Source: Nitrospirota bacterium (GTDB lineage Bacteria; Nitrospirota; Thermodesulfovibrionia; Thermodesulfovibrionales; UBA6898). From it: DNA of 34,662 bases. The notes below the pieces were generated by a model. That model had not been told where the DNA came from. It did not search any database and saw nothing but the letters and a program-made list of their open reading frames with translations. The DNA lies in the NCBI GenBank assembly GCA_021825365.1, contig JAKAHR010000034.1:1-34662 (forward strand), given 5' to 3'. Both the position numbers and the translations under genes were made by a program. Positions 16,015 to 26,041 of the stretch are shown here, piece by piece. Position 1 is the first letter of the stretch. Every line of letters starts with the position of its first letter.

Positions 16015-17078
16015 TACTTCCTCTCCGTGTTCACTGCCGTATTTACGACCCTGATGATCTCCGCCGGGATTTGGGAAATGGGCAGGACGGACTCTACTGC
16101 GCCCGCCTTGATCGCCTCTCCGGGCATACCGAAAACCACGGCGCTCTCCTCGGATTCTGCTATAGTATACCCGCCTTTAGTCTTAATTTCCACCATGCCC
16201 TCCCTGCCGTCATTGCCCATGCCGGTCAGGATGACGCCCGTGGCGTTCGGCCCGAAGACGCCGGCGACCGCGTTCATCATGTAATCGACTGAGGGGATGT
16301 ACTTGTCCGTCATCTTGCCCTCTTTCAGGACGACGACGGTCTTCTGACCTTTCTGTTTGAGTCCCAGGTGATACCCTCCGGGGCAGATGTAGACCGTCCC
16401 GGGCTCCAGGGCGTCGAGGTCTTTCGCCTCCCTGATCCTCACCTCGGAGAGCTTGTTCAGCCGCTCCGACAGAGGACCGGTGAACCCCTTCGGCATATGC
16501 TGGCTCACGACGATTGCCGCCGGAAAGTCACCGGGCAGGCGCGTCAGGATGATCTGCAGAGCGGCGGGACCGCCGGTCGAAGAGCCGATGGCGACCACCT
16601 GCACGCCCTCGCGGCCCCGCACCAGGGGCGCTCCGACAGGCTCCTCCCGTGTGAGGAGCTCGAGGTTCCTGCTCAGGATGTCCATCCTGATCTCCTTGAT
16701 GCCGCGCACCTTCCGGATGAGGTCTTTCTCGATCGACTGGAGCTCCACGGACGCCCGCTTCGTCGGCTTCGCGATGAAGTCCACGGCCCCCAGCTCCAGG
16801 GCCTTGAAGACCGTCTTTGAGTCGTTGTGGGAGCTGACCATGATCACCGGGGTGGGACGCTCCCGCATGAGCCACCGCAGGAAACTGAATCCGTCCATCT
16901 CCGGCATCTCGAAGTCCAGGGTGATGATATCAGGCTTCAGCCGGAGGGTCTTGGCCATGGCGTCGATGCCGTCCGAGGCGATGCCGATCACCTCGAGCCC
17001 GTGCTCCTGCTCGAGGATGCGCTTGATCATCTGCCGGGTATAGGCAGAATCGTCGACTATAAGTATCTTGGTAGCCAC
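16014..17078 (-). CDS. cheB: Chemotaxis methylesterase/glutamine deamidase CheB
   Basis: Removes methyl groups from receptor glutamates as part of adaptation. The receiver (1-120) has D9-D10, phospho-acceptor D55 (IITLDFEMP) and K104 (AKP). The esterase domain (about 158-345) has the catalytic triad S167 (AIGSSTGGP), H194 (VSQHMPKG) and D290 (TGMGNDG). Length 354 aa is normal. The start is GTG at 17078, with GAGGAG about 10 bases upstream. It lies directly after cheR, the usual partner, and is complete. Confidence 0.97.
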   Translation of the reverse strand: MATKILIVDDSAYTRQMIKRILEQEHGLEVIGIASDGIDAMAKTLRLKPDIITLDFEMPEMDGFSFLRWLMRERPTPVIMVSSHNDSKTVFKALELGAVDFIAKPTKRASVELQSIEKDLIRKVRGIKEIRMDILSRNLELLTREEPVGAPLVRGREGVQVVAIGSSTGGPAALQIILTRLPGDFPAAIVVSQHMPKGFTGPLSERLNKLSEVRIREAKDLDALEPGTVYICPGGYHLGLKQKGQKTVVVLKEGKMTDKYIPSVDYMMNAVAGVFGPNATGVILTGMGNDGREGMVEIKTKGGYTIAESEESAVVFGMPGEAIKAGAVESVLPISQIPAEIIRVVNTAVNTERK

Positions 17079-17109
17079 GGTGAACTGCTCCTCGCGTCAG
17101 AATTAGGAA

Positions 17110-17976
17110 TTACAGCCGAACGCCCACGTCCTTGTTCGGTTTCTGGTACACCATATCGTTCTTCAGGTGCTTGAGGGTAAAAGCGGTCGAAATGTTGATC
17201 AGCGACTCGGCATGGCCCAGAAGCAGGTAGCCTCCGTCGACGAGCCGGTCATAGAAATTGTCAATCACCTTCCGCCGTGATGCGTTGTCGAAATATATTA
17301 ATACATTTCTGCATAAGATTACATCCATTTTCCCGAGGAAGCGAGTCCTGAAAGGGTCAAGGAGGTTCAGATAACTGAAGTTCACGTTCTTCTTCACGCT
17401 GTCGAGGATCCGGTAGGAGCCGTCCTCCTCCCCGAAGTACTTGCCCACGAAATAGGGATCAGCCGTCCTGAAGGAATTCCTCCGGTAAATGCCCTTCCTC
17501 GCCGTCTGCAGCACCCGCTGATTGATGTCGCTGCCGTAAATCTCGATGTCCCATCCGAGAAAGTTCCCCTTCTCCATGATGAGGATGGCAAGCGTGTAGG
17601 GCTCCTCCCCGGTCGAGCAGCCGGCCGACCAGATCCGGAGAGTCCGGGTGTCCCGGTTCTTCTCCTTCAGCTCATCGAGTATCTCCTCGCTGAAGGCGCG
17701 CAGCTGGTTCTGCTCCCTGAAAAAATACGTCTCGTTGACCGTCAGCACATCGATGATCGCCGCCAGCTCGACCTCAAAATTCTTATCGTAGCGGAGCAGG
17801 CGGTAATAGTCCCTGAAGTCGTTGAGGTGATGGCTGCGCACCCGCCGCGTCAGGCGTTTCTCAAGCAGGTAGCGGGAGCTGTCGTCAAAGTAGAGGCCGC
17901 AGTAGTCCCGTATGATGTCCCGTATGAGCCTGAAGACATCTTCCGACAGGGGGATGATGTCTTCTTTTTCAAACAC
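17110..17976 (-). CDS. cheR: Chemotaxis protein methyltransferase CheR
   Basis: Uses SAM to methylate receptor glutamates. The 288-aa protein has the N-terminal helical domain (1-75), then TVNETYFFREQNQL, the SAM site IWSAGCSTGEEPYTLA, and DVILCRNVLIYFD and GYLLLGHAESL further on, all typical of CheR. No TPR extension is present. The start is GTG, overlapping the HEAT gene by eight bases, with a GAGGAG site inside that gene's end. None of the three receptors in the window ends in the NWETF-type tether, so CheR would bind the substrate region directly. Confidence 0.96.
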   Translation of the reverse strand: MFEKEDIIPLSEDVFRLIRDIIRDYCGLYFDDSSRYLLEKRLTRRVRSHHLNDFRDYYRLLRYDKNFEVELAAIIDVLTVNETYFFREQNQLRAFSEEILDELKEKNRDTRTLRIWSAGCSTGEEPYTLAILIMEKGNFLGWDIEIYGSDINQRVLQTARKGIYRRNSFRTADPYFVGKYFGEEDGSYRILDSVKKNVNFSYLNLLDPFRTRFLGKMDVILCRNVLIYFDNASRRKVIDNFYDRLVDGGYLLLGHAESLINISTAFTLKHLKNDMVYQKPNKDVGVRL

Positions 17977-19942
17977 GCAGCATCTCCTCGACTGCCTTGA
18001 TGACGGTGGGGTCTTCCTCGGTGTCGAGGAGCTTCTCTAGTTCAGCCCGGACACGCCCGCCGGGGTTCCGGCCGAGTGCCCTCACCGCGGCGATCCTCGT
18101 CGCCCAGTCTGTATCCCTCAGGAAGGGCAGGAGGTTTTCCTCGACCCCCGCAGCCGGCGCCAGGGCTATTAAGGCGGTCCTCCGTATCTCTTCGTCACGG
18201 GAGGAGAGCATGCCGATGATCGCGTCACGGGCCTCGTCGCCGCCCAGCCCGCCGAGAGACTCGACGGCCGCGGCCACGACGAAACCGTTACGGTCCCCGA
18301 GAAGACCCGCGAGGGTCTTTACCGCGCCGGGGTCACCCAGCATGCCGAGGGACTTCGCGGCAGCGACCCGCACCGCGTTGTCCGGGTCGGAGGTGAGAAT
18401 GGTGAGGGACTCCAGCACCCCGTCGCCGCCGATGCCGCCCAGGCTGAGGGCTGCGGATATCCGTATGTCAGGAGACTCGTCCGTGAGGGCATACGTCAGA
18501 TACCTCACCGCCTCGGCCGTTCCGATGCGGGAGAGGGATTCAACCACCGCCCTGCGCACCCGCACGTTTTCATCTTTCAGGGAAAAGCCGAGGTCGCCGA
18601 CAGCCTCTCCGCAGCCGATCTTCCCCAGGATCAGGGCGGTATTGCGCCGCAGGGCGGGGTTGCCGTCCCTCAGGTCCGCGATCAGCCCCCCGATGTCGAG
18701 GGAGTCCCGGAGAATGGCAAGCGCCTCGACCGCCGACTCCTGCACGTCCTCGTACGGGTCCTTCAGGAGCCTCCTCAGTTTTTCGACCGCACGGCTGTCC
18801 CCGAGTTTCGATATGCTGAGTGCGGCAGTGGAACGAACGTGGCCGTCCTCGTTGTCGAGCATGGAGTCGAGCACGTCGTAGTAGACGGGTGAGACGATCC
18901 CGCCCGCCACCTCGCAGATGAACCGCCGCTGGTGAGGGTTGTCCGTATCGAAAAGCGCCAGGAGCGTCTCCGGCCTCGACTGGCCGATGAAGACAAGCGC
19001 ATTCTTGACGTCCTCGGCGAATTCTTCCTCGTGCGAGATGTCGAGGAGGGGGCCGTATGCCGCCTCGTCCTTCATCAGCCCCAGGAGCAGGATCGCCGAT
19101 ATCCGCACCTCCCGCCTGGTCGACCACGCATGCTTGATCAGCAGGTCCATCGCCGCGGGCCCGAGGACACGCCGCATCTCGTCCACGATGAACCCGGCGT
19201 CCGCGCCGTTATGGTAGTACTTCTCGATCGTCTTGAGGGCCTGTTCCTGGATGTTCCGCGAGGGGTCCTCCAGGAGAGGTATGACGTGCTGCAGGGTGGA
19301 AGGGTCGGCGAGCCGGCCGAGGGCCTTTAGGACCGGCTCCCGGAGGGGCTTCCTCTGCAGGGCGCTGACCAGGTGCGGGATCGCCTTGCGGTTGCCGATC
19401 CTCCCCAGCGCGTCCGCAGCCGGATACGCGATCCACAGGTCGCCGTTGTCGAGGATCTGGATGAGGGCGTCCACTACGGAGATCTCGCCCACCTTTCCCA
19501 GATGCTCGACCGCCGTGGCCCTGACGTTTTCGTCCTCGTCCTTCAGCGCATCGAGCATGAGGGGGAGGGAACGGTGGTCCCGCTGCTCGCCGAGGACGTC
19601 GATGATGAACTTGCGCACATCCTTGTTCGGCGTCTTGAAGGCATCGATGAGGAAGAGGGTCGCCTTCTTGCCGAGCCGTATGAGCGCCTCTATCGCCGAG
19701 TTGCGGGCCCCGGCGTTGTCCTCGATGTAGAGGAGTTTGACGAGTCCGCCGATGTACTGCCCCACGCTGAAGTCGTCAAAGAGGATATCGACGGCCGTCT
19801 TCCTGACCCGCCAGCTTACGTCCTCCATGGCCGTCAGCAGGAGGGGGATACAGCCGTCGTCCCGCATGCCCCGCATGCTCTCGACCGCCTCCCGCCTCGT
19901 TTCTATATTGCCGTCAGTGATCCGCCGCGATAGCTCCTGCAC
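17969..19942 (-). CDS. HEAT/PBS-lyase-repeat scaffold protein
   Basis: Soluble protein of 657 aa built nearly entirely from about 19-20 HEAT-like repeats of 31 residues, with the pattern of DPxxxVRxxAxxxLGxxG; for instance DSRAVEKLRRLLKDPYEDV and ALTDESPDIRISAALSLGGI. Such arrays bind other proteins and have no catalytic motif here. Starting GTG at 19942 overlaps the cheW gene by 29 bases, so the two are surely co-transcribed. Related HEAT-repeat proteins occur in chemosensory-type gene sets of some deltaproteobacteria and cyanobacteria, where they may dock receivers or output proteins. The target here is unknown. Confidence 0.88.
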   Translation of the reverse strand: MQELSRRITDGNIETRREAVESMRGMRDDGCIPLLLTAMEDVSWRVRKTAVDILFDDFSVGQYIGGLVKLLYIEDNAGARNSAIEALIRLGKKATLFLIDAFKTPNKDVRKFIIDVLGEQRDHRSLPLMLDALKDEDENVRATAVEHLGKVGEISVVDALIQILDNGDLWIAYPAADALGRIGNRKAIPHLVSALQRKPLREPVLKALGRLADPSTLQHVIPLLEDPSRNIQEQALKTIEKYYHNGADAGFIVDEMRRVLGPAAMDLLIKHAWSTRREVRISAILLLGLMKDEAAYGPLLDISHEEEFAEDVKNALVFIGQSRPETLLALFDTDNPHQRRFICEVAGGIVSPVYYDVLDSMLDNEDGHVRSTAALSISKLGDSRAVEKLRRLLKDPYEDVQESAVEALAILRDSLDIGGLIADLRDGNPALRRNTALILGKIGCGEAVGDLGFSLKDENVRVRRAVVESLSRIGTAEAVRYLTYALTDESPDIRISAALSLGGIGGDGVLESLTILTSDPDNAVRVAAAKSLGMLGDPGAVKTLAGLLGDRNGFVVAAAVESLGGLGGDEARDAIIGMLSSRDEEIRRTALIALAPAAGVEENLLPFLRDTDWATRIAAVRALGRNPGGRVRAELEKLLDTEEDPTVIKAVEEMLRV

Positions 19943-20399
19943 CTGTTGCCTCTATGATTCCCATGGTTTCCTGCAGCCTGATGCGCTCCTCGGACGAGAG
20001 GAGGTTGTCGATATTGAGGAGGATGATGATCGTGTCGCCCTTCCTGCCGAGGCCGGCGATGTATTCCGTCCTGAACCCCTTGAAGAGGGCCGGGGGCCGC
20101 GACACCGCATCTGCGGACAAAGACAGGATCTCCCGGATCTCGTCTACGAGAAAGCCGATCTTCTCCCCGCCGAACCGTACGATGATGATCCGCTCCTTCG
20201 CGCCGGAAGCCTCCACGCCGAACCGCCGGCGCAGGTCGATAAGAGGGATGACGGTCCCCCTGACGCTCATGACGCCGGAGAGGAAATCAGGAAGCCCCGG
20301 CACGGAAAAGACCTTCTGGGGCTTGATGATCTCAACCACGCGGCCGATCTCGATCCCGAAGAGCTCCTGTGCTATCCTGAAGACGGCGAACTTGTCCAT
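19914..20399 (-). CDS. cheW: CheW-like coupling protein (distal copy)
   Basis: A 161-aa SH3-type coupling protein linking receptors to CheA. CheW features include LFGIEIGRVVEII, then LPDFLSGVMSVRGTVIPLID and GFLVDEIREIL. It follows the 674-aa receptor gene without a gap (TAG directly followed by ATG), so the pair may be a dedicated receptor-CheW unit. The second CheW in the operon (25346-26041) has a long N-terminal linker and lies next to the other receptor. The C-terminal 20 residues are beyond the core fold and overlap the HEAT gene. Confidence 0.93.
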   Translation of the reverse strand: MDKFAVFRIAQELFGIEIGRVVEIIKPQKVFSVPGLPDFLSGVMSVRGTVIPLIDLRRRFGVEASGAKERIIIVRFGGEKIGFLVDEIREILSLSADAVSRPPALFKGFRTEYIAGLGRKGDTIIILLNIDNLLSSEERIRLQETMGIIEATGAGAIAADH

Positions 20400-22424
20400 C
20401 TACCTGATCTTAAAGACCTCCATTTCCCGTTTGAGGGCCTCGATCTCGTTGTGGAGGGTATTGAGGGACTGCGAAACCTCCTCCATGTCCTTTACCGTGG
20501 CGTTGCCGATGCCGTTGATCTGGTCCATCGCCGCCATGACCGTCTCATTGAACTTCTTCTGGTTCATGACCGACTCGTTGATCCGGGTAATGCGTTCGTT
20601 TGCGAGTTCAAGGTTCTTGGATATGCCCCGCGTCCCCAGGGCCTGCTCTTCGGTCCCCCGCTTGCTGATGTCGGCCACTTCCTTCACCTCGCCGACGCCC
20701 TCGAGAAGGTAGCTTAGCCCGTGCTCCTGCTCGCTGATCGACTTCGCCACGCTGTTGACCATTTTCCGGATGTCCTCTATCGCGCCGGTGATCTGGCGCA
20801 GGCCGAGGGACTGCTCCTCCGTGGCCCGCTCGATCGCCTTGGTCATCTCGGTGGAATGCTCCGATGCCATCAGTATCTCCTTGAGCGCATCGCCCACCTT
20901 GATGACGAGGCCGTTGCCTTCGTCCACCTTGGACTTCGCCTCGTCGATGGAGTAGACCGCGTCCTTGATGTCCCGCTGGATCGTCTTGACGATGCCCCCG
21001 ATCTCGCGGGTCGAACTGGCGGTCCTCTCCGAGAGGCCCCGTATCTCGTCAGCCACGACGGAAAAACTCTTGCCGTATTCGCCCGCCTGGGCGGCGAGAA
21101 TGGCCGCGTTCAGGCTCAGGAGGTTCGTCTGCTCGGTGACGTCCTTGATGACGGAGAGCACCTTTTCTATATCAGCGGAACGAGTGCCGAGGCGCTGGAT
21201 GATCTCCGATGACTTCTTCACCTCATGGGCGATCTTGTCCATGCCTTCGACCGCGTTGACGATGGCGAGCATGCCGACGTCGGAGGTGATCTCGTTCACC
21301 CCCACCGCAAGCTTCGACGACTCCCGTGCATGCTCTTCCACCTCCCGTATCGAGGCGCCGATCTCCTCTACCGAGGCGGAGGTGTCCTCGACCGCGGAAA
21401 GGACCTCGGCCGTGTTCCCCGAGACCGCCCGTGCGTTCTGGGTCATCTGGGCGACGACGGAATAGGAGTCTTCGGTCGCCTTGAAGAGGCGCTGGTTGTT
21501 GGACGCTATCTCCTCCGCCGTTGCCTTGAGCTCGATGAGGGACGACACGTTCTCCGTCGAAAGGCTGGCGAGGTTCTCGGAACTCTCGTTGATCTCCGCC
21601 TGCGTCTTGCCGGCGTGCTGGAGGGACTTGGTGACCTCACGCACCGCGTTCGCCTGTTTCGTCATGCCGCCGATGACGTTGTTGTAGGTGACGTTGACCT
21701 GCTTGATCGCCATCGAGACGTTCACCGCGGTCAGGTTAAGCTTGTTGACCGTCGTGGAGAGCCTCTCGGAGAGGAAGGCAATCCCCTTGGCTATGCCGCC
21801 GATCTCATTGTGTCCGAGGTCGGGGATCTCGACGGAGAGGTCGCCCAGGGTGATCTTCTCGATCGCCCGGTTGATCTCCGCAACCGGCTGCTTGATGCTC
21901 TTGTTGAAGATGACCATCATGACCACGCCGACGAAGAAGAGCATGATCAGCTGATAGAGGGAGATGGTCACGATATTGTCCGTGACGCTCCGGTTCACCG
22001 ACTTCGCCACGTAGTCGATAATCACGTCCCCCTGCTTCACCCCCCCCGAGGTGACGGGAACCTTTACGGACATGACCTTCTTGTAATAGAAAGGGTTGAA
22101 GCCGGAGACGTCTATGTCGACCGTCCTCACTGCCTCCTTCACCGCCTTGCCGTCCGCCCCGGCGATATGCACGGAGGAGATGTCCTCGTCCCTCATGACC
22201 TCATCGATAAACGGCGCGAGACTTCCGTAATCGAGCGTAGCCATGGGGCCGGAGCTCGCGCCCGCGATAAAGGCCGCCTCCCGCTTTATCCTGTTTTCAA
22301 GGGAATCGAAAAGTGAGGACCGGGTATAGGCGATCAGCAGGATCGCCCCCAGCGACTGCCCGATAAGGAGGATCACGAACAGGGCGGCAAGAAACTTGGC
22401 TGTTATGGACTTGCTGAATATCAT
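20400..22424 (-). CDS. Methyl-accepting chemotaxis protein
   Basis: Receptor of 674 aa. TM1 is at 10-32 and TM2 at 153-174, with a periplasmic domain of about 120 residues that looks like a single Cache-type fold (DEDISSVHIAGADGKAV). HAMP is at about 174-226 (KQPVAEINRAIEKITLGDLS). The signalling hairpin tip lies near 428-462 ([20 protein letters not shown]); the glutamate and arginine of the E. coli Tsr trimer contact are leucine 443 and glutamine 446. The ribosome site is weak. It lies 58 bases after the larger receptor gene and is followed without a gap by cheW. Ligand unknown. Confidence 0.93.
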   Translation of the reverse strand: MIFSKSITAKFLAALFVILLIGQSLGAILLIAYTRSSLFDSLENRIKREAAFIAGASSGPMATLDYGSLAPFIDEVMRDEDISSVHIAGADGKAVKEAVRTVDIDVSGFNPFYYKKVMSVKVPVTSGGVKQGDVIIDYVAKSVNRSVTDNIVTISLYQLIMLFFVGVVMMVIFNKSIKQPVAEINRAIEKITLGDLSVEIPDLGHNEIGGIAKGIAFLSERLSTTVNKLNLTAVNVSMAIKQVNVTYNNVIGGMTKQANAVREVTKSLQHAGKTQAEINESSENLASLSTENVSSLIELKATAEEIASNNQRLFKATEDSYSVVAQMTQNARAVSGNTAEVLSAVEDTSASVEEIGASIREVEEHARESSKLAVGVNEITSDVGMLAIVNAVEGMDKIAHEVKKSSEIIQRLGTRSADIEKVLSVIKDVTEQTNLLSLNAAILAAQAGEYGKSFSVVADEIRGLSERTASSTREIGGIVKTIQRDIKDAVYSIDEAKSKVDEGNGLVIKVGDALKEILMASEHSTEMTKAIERATEEQSLGLRQITGAIEDIRKMVNSVAKSISEQEHGLSYLLEGVGEVKEVADISKRGTEEQALGTRGISKNLELANERITRINESVMNQKKFNETVMAAMDQINGIGNATVKDMEEVSQSLNTLHNEIEALKREMEVFKIR

Positions 22425-22482
22425 CGGACCGGACCCGCCGGGTTCGACATCATCTTCATACCTTCCTCCTGTCCTCTGTGGT

Positions 22483-25335
22483 TCATATCAGGCCGATCTT
22501 CGACATCATGATCCGCACGTTGTTGTAGTCCTCGTCGGTCGCCTCGGTAAACCCGTTGTAATCGGCGTTCACAGACTTCAGCACCGCGGCACCCTCCGGA
22601 GTGCCGTCGGTGAGCCCGGTGAGGGCCGCCTTCAGCTCCCCGACGGTCTTCTGGTCGAGGTCCCGCGCGACGCATATGTTGAACTCCGGTATGTCCTCCG
22701 AGAATTTCAGGAGCTTGAGCCCTGAATCCCTGAATTTCTGCGCCGTGGTCTCCATGATGCCGCCTGCGTCAAAGTCGCCGCCGAGCACCGCCTTGGCGAC
22801 GTCGTCGTGATGGCCCAGGTAGTTATAATAGAGGAGATCGCCGACATCCACGCCCGCGGCCAGCAGCATCCCGCGCGGAACGATGTGGCTCGACGTCGAA
22901 TGGGGGTCTCCAAAGGCAAAGGAGCGCCCCTTCAGATCCTCGACCGTATTGATCCCGCTGTCGTTCCGCGTGACGATGACCGAGTGCTGGTAGGGTTTTC
23001 CATCCCGGAGCGCCTTGACCAGCACCCTGACGTCGAATCTCTTGTGCGCGTCTATATATGTCGAAGGGGTCATGAAGCAGAACTGGGTGACCCCCTGCCC
23101 GATGTCGCTGATCGCCCCCTGGAAGTCGACCGCCACCTTGAGGTCGATCTTCCTGTTGAGCCTGCTGCCCAGATATTCGGCGAGGGGGGTAAACTTCTTG
23201 AACATGACCGCCGGAGACTCCAGGGGCACGATGCCCATCCTCAGGATGCCGCCCGCGATGTCCTCGGCGAACTTGAACCGCTCCATCTCGATGACCGCCA
23301 GCTCCGCGTCCTTCAGAAGCTCCTTCACCTGCTGGTTGAGATTGAAAGCGCGGTTCTTGTTTTCCCGGGGGAGGTCCTTGATGCGCTCTACGGCGTTCCA
23401 TATCTGGTTGGACCCGACCTTCTGCTCGTTGATCGCGCGGGATATCTGCTGGCTCTTGTCCGAGACGAGCTCCACCGCCTGGGATATCTGTTTGCTGTTG
23501 AGGGACTGTTCGTTGGTGGCGATCTTGACATGGTTGGACACGTCCCTTATCTTCTCCGTCGCCTTCATGATCAGCTGGATGCCCCGGTTCTGCTCCGTCG
23601 TCGCCTTCGCTATCTGACCGACCATGGTGAGCACCTTCTCCATCGCCTCTGATACGAGACCGACCGCCTGCGACTGCTCGGTCGTCGAGTGGTCGATGGC
23701 AGCGGCCATCTCCGAGGAACGGCGCGAACTCTCGACGATCTTTCGGAGCGCGTCGACAGCCTCGTTCGTCACCTTGAAGCCGATCTCCACCGCCTTGAGC
23801 CCTCCGTTCATGGCGGTGACAGCATCCCCGACCTCCTGCTGCACCGCCTGGATCAGGCCTCCTATCTCCTGGGTGGAGGCGGACGTGCGGTCAGCCAGTT
23901 CCTTGATCTCGTCGGCAACGACCGAAAAACCCTTCCCGTGCTCCCCCGCCTGCGCGGCGAGGATCGCGGCGTTCAGGGCGAGCATCGTCGTCTGGTCGGT
24001 GATCTCGTCGATCACGTTGAGGATCTTGCCGATCTCCTCGGACCTGCCGCCCAGCTTGGTGATGTAATCCGCGGTCTTTTCGACAGAAGACTTGATGTCC
24101 TGCATCCCCTTGATGGACTTCTCCACCGAGATCATGCCGAGGGTGACGGCGTCGTTCTTCACCTTCTCCGAGAGCATGGCAGACTCCCTGGCGCGCTGCT
24201 CGACCTCCTTCACCGACGTCGCTATCTGGGTGACCGCCGACTGCGTCTCCTCCGCGGAAGTCGCCAGTTCCGCCGCGTTGGCCGCTACTTCCTTTATCGT
24301 TGCCGAAAGCTCCTCGATCGAGGAGGATGTCGCCTCCACCGCCACGGACATGTCCTGGGTGCTGCCGGTGATCTGGGAGATGCTCGTAACCATCTCTTCC
24401 ATGGAGGCGGCGGTCTCTTCCGCGGAGGCGGCGAGCCCGTCGGTGCCGTCGGCGATCTCCGCGATGACCGCGTTGAACTCTTCTATCGACGATGATATAT
24501 TATTGATCGCCTCGGCCTCCAGGACGGAGCCGTCGACGACCTTCTTGGATTCGTGTTCGACCGCCTCGGCAACGCGGGTGATGCGCCGCGCAACGTCCTT
24601 GATACGCATGAGGATCCCGGAGATGGAGAGCAGGGATCCCCGGATTTCCCGGCTGAATCGTCCGATCTCGTCCTCGCCACGGATGTCCACGTTGAAGGAA
24701 AGGTCGCCGCCTGACAGCTGCAGAGCAGCCGACTCAAGGGACTTGATCGGCGTGATCACCATCTTCCTGATCACTCCCCACAGGACGACGCTGAAACAGA
24801 GACTGGCGAGCACGGTGGCGAGGATCACGATGATAATGAGCCGTATCGCCCGGTTATACTCCTTTGCAATGGAAATGGATATCTTGACAGCGCCGAGCAC
24901 GGGGGGGTCGGACGCGTGGCAGCTTTTGCACCTCTCGGCATTCTCCATCGGCTTGTAGAAAATGAGCTTCTTTTCACCCCTGACGAGCTTCGGGGCCCTG
25001 GTCCGGCCGATCTCGCCCATGACCGCCGACTCCAGCGCCGGGGCCTCCTTGTCAAAGGCGATCTGCCCCTTATAGTTGAGGAGCGCGATTTCCTCGGCGC
25101 CGCTTGCGCCCCGGAGCTCTTCCACGAGAGACTTGGCGAGGTCCGCCCTGCCCTCGAGCATCGTCTTTTCAATGTCCTTGGCGATGACCCGGGCCGTGGA
25201 TTCGGAACTCACCTCCGTGATGCTGTAGAGGCTCGACTTCTCAATCGTAAGCACCATGAAACCGGCGGCCATGATCCCGAGGAACAGCAGGATGACGACG
25301 AGCGTCAGTATCTTCAGTTCAAGTTTTTCGCGCAT
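22483..25335 (-). CDS. Haem-c chemoreceptor with C-terminal PhnD-like binding domain
   Basis: An exceptional receptor of 950 aa. TM1 is at 8-30 and TM2 at about 163-187. The periplasmic part between them has a CKSCH motif (136-140) near the membrane, the signature for covalent c-type haem. HAMP follows (about 188-240), then the signalling domain with tip near 447-480 ([20 protein letters not shown]). From about 695 to the end there is a PhnD-type substrate-binding fold ([20 protein letters not shown], then [12 protein letters not shown], then [20 protein letters not shown]), normally periplasmic. No hydrophobic helix lies between the signalling domain and this module, so it should be cytoplasmic. 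The start has a strong AAGGAGGGGG site. It may sense redox outside and a small anion inside. Confidence 0.9.
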   Translation of the reverse strand: MREKLELKILTLVVILLFLGIMAAGFMVLTIEKSSLYSITEVSSESTARVIAKDIEKTMLEGRADLAKSLVEELRGASGAEEIALLNYKGQIAFDKEAPALESAVMGEIGRTRAPKLVRGEKKLIFYKPMENAERCKSCHASDPPVLGAVKISISIAKEYNRAIRLIIIVILATVLASLCFSVVLWGVIRKMVITPIKSLESAALQLSGGDLSFNVDIRGEDEIGRFSREIRGSLLSISGILMRIKDVARRITRVAEAVEHESKKVVDGSVLEAEAINNISSSIEEFNAVIAEIADGTDGLAASAEETAASMEEMVTSISQITGSTQDMSVAVEATSSSIEELSATIKEVAANAAELATSAEETQSAVTQIATSVKEVEQRARESAMLSEKVKNDAVTLGMISVEKSIKGMQDIKSSVEKTADYITKLGGRSEEIGKILNVIDEITDQTTMLALNAAILAAQAGEHGKGFSVVADEIKELADRTSASTQEIGGLIQAVQQEVGDAVTAMNGGLKAVEIGFKVTNEAVDALRKIVESSRRSSEMAAAIDHSTTEQSQAVGLVSEAMEKVLTMVGQIAKATTEQNRGIQLIMKATEKIRDVSNHVKIATNEQSLNSKQISQAVELVSDKSQQISRAINEQKVGSNQIWNAVERIKDLPRENKNRAFNLNQQVKELLKDAELAVIEMERFKFAEDIAGGILRMGIVPLESPAVMFKKFTPLAEYLGSRLNRKIDLKVAVDFQGAISDIGQGVTQFCFMTPSTYIDAHKRFDVRVLVKALRDGKPYQHSVIVTRNDSGINTVEDLKGRSFAFGDPHSTSSHIVPRGMLLAAGVDVGDLLYYNYLGHHDDVAKAVLGGDFDAGGIMETTAQKFRDSGLKLLKFSEDIPEFNICVARDLDQKTVGELKAALTGLTDGTPEGAAVLKSVNADYNGFTEATDEDYNNVRIMMSKIGLI

Positions 25336-25345
25336 ACCCCCTCCT

Positions 25346-26041
25346 TCATGTCACCTCTATAGTCAATGCCGCCTCGGACCTGATAATCGATATGAACCGC
25401 CCGTCGAGACTCACCACTCCCTCGATGTACGTCAACTCCTCCTCCGTCAGATGGGCCGGCGGGTCGACGACGCTCCCCTCGGGGAACCGCACCACGCCGA
25501 TCACCCGGTCTATGGTCGCCCCGATGAGCCCCCGGGGTCCCGCCAGAATGAGTATCTTGCCGTTGCGTATCCGGGATTCCTCGTCAACAGCAGCAGCCTC
25601 TTCCCCGGCTTCGTCTTCGGCGCTCAGGACGAGCCTTTTCTTGAGGTCGATGACCGGGATGATCTTCCCGCGGAGGGAGGTGATGCCGCAGACGTACGCG
25701 GGCATGGTCGGCACCTTGGTTATCGTCTGGTATCTGATGATCTCCTCGACCTCAGGGACCCGAAAGGCAAACTCCTCACGGGCGAGAGTGAAGGTCAGGA
25801 GTTCGACGATCCCGGGTTCTTCCCCGGCTTCACGGATCTCCGCCGCCGCAGGTGCGGGGGACGTCTCCTCAGGCTGCGCGGCCTCCGGCCCCCCGGCGGG
25901 TTCACGGAGTTCTTCTTCAACAGCTTCGGGTTCAGACGGGGTCACCGGCTCGGGCGGAGGTGCAGGGGTGGAGGCAGCCGGAGCCTGCTCCCCCTTCTCC
26001 GAGGCCTCTTTCGCCTTTTTCCTAATTTTCGCTATATCCAT
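25346..26041 (-). CDS. cheW: CheW-like coupling protein with Pro/Ala/Glu-rich N-terminal linker
   Basis: A 231-aa protein whose first 80 residues are low-complexity ([18 protein letters not shown] and a long run of P, A and E), followed by a CheW domain at about 80-228. Domain signs are [21 protein letters not shown], then [20 protein letters not shown] and [14 protein letters not shown]. The linker could space the coupling protein from the array or tether another partner. It overlaps the upstream ATPase gene by 20 bases and lies 10 bases before the haem-c receptor gene, so the receptor and this CheW may work as a pair. Confidence 0.93.
   Translation of the reverse strand: MDIAKIRKKAKEASEKGEQAPAASTPAPPPEPVTPSEPEAVEEELREPAGGPEAAQPEETSPAPAAAEIREAGEEPGIVELLTFTLAREEFAFRVPEVEEIIRYQTITKVPTMPAYVCGITSLRGKIIPVIDLKKRLVLSAEDEAGEEAAAVDEESRIRNGKILILAGPRGLIGATIDRVIGVVRFPEGSVVDPPAHLTEEELTYIEGVVSLDGRFISIIRSEAALTIEVT

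Noticed and set aside
21225..22316. 363-codon open frame on the plus strand
   Set aside because: It is antisense to the 674-aa receptor and has biased, low-complexity composition with no recognisable domain.
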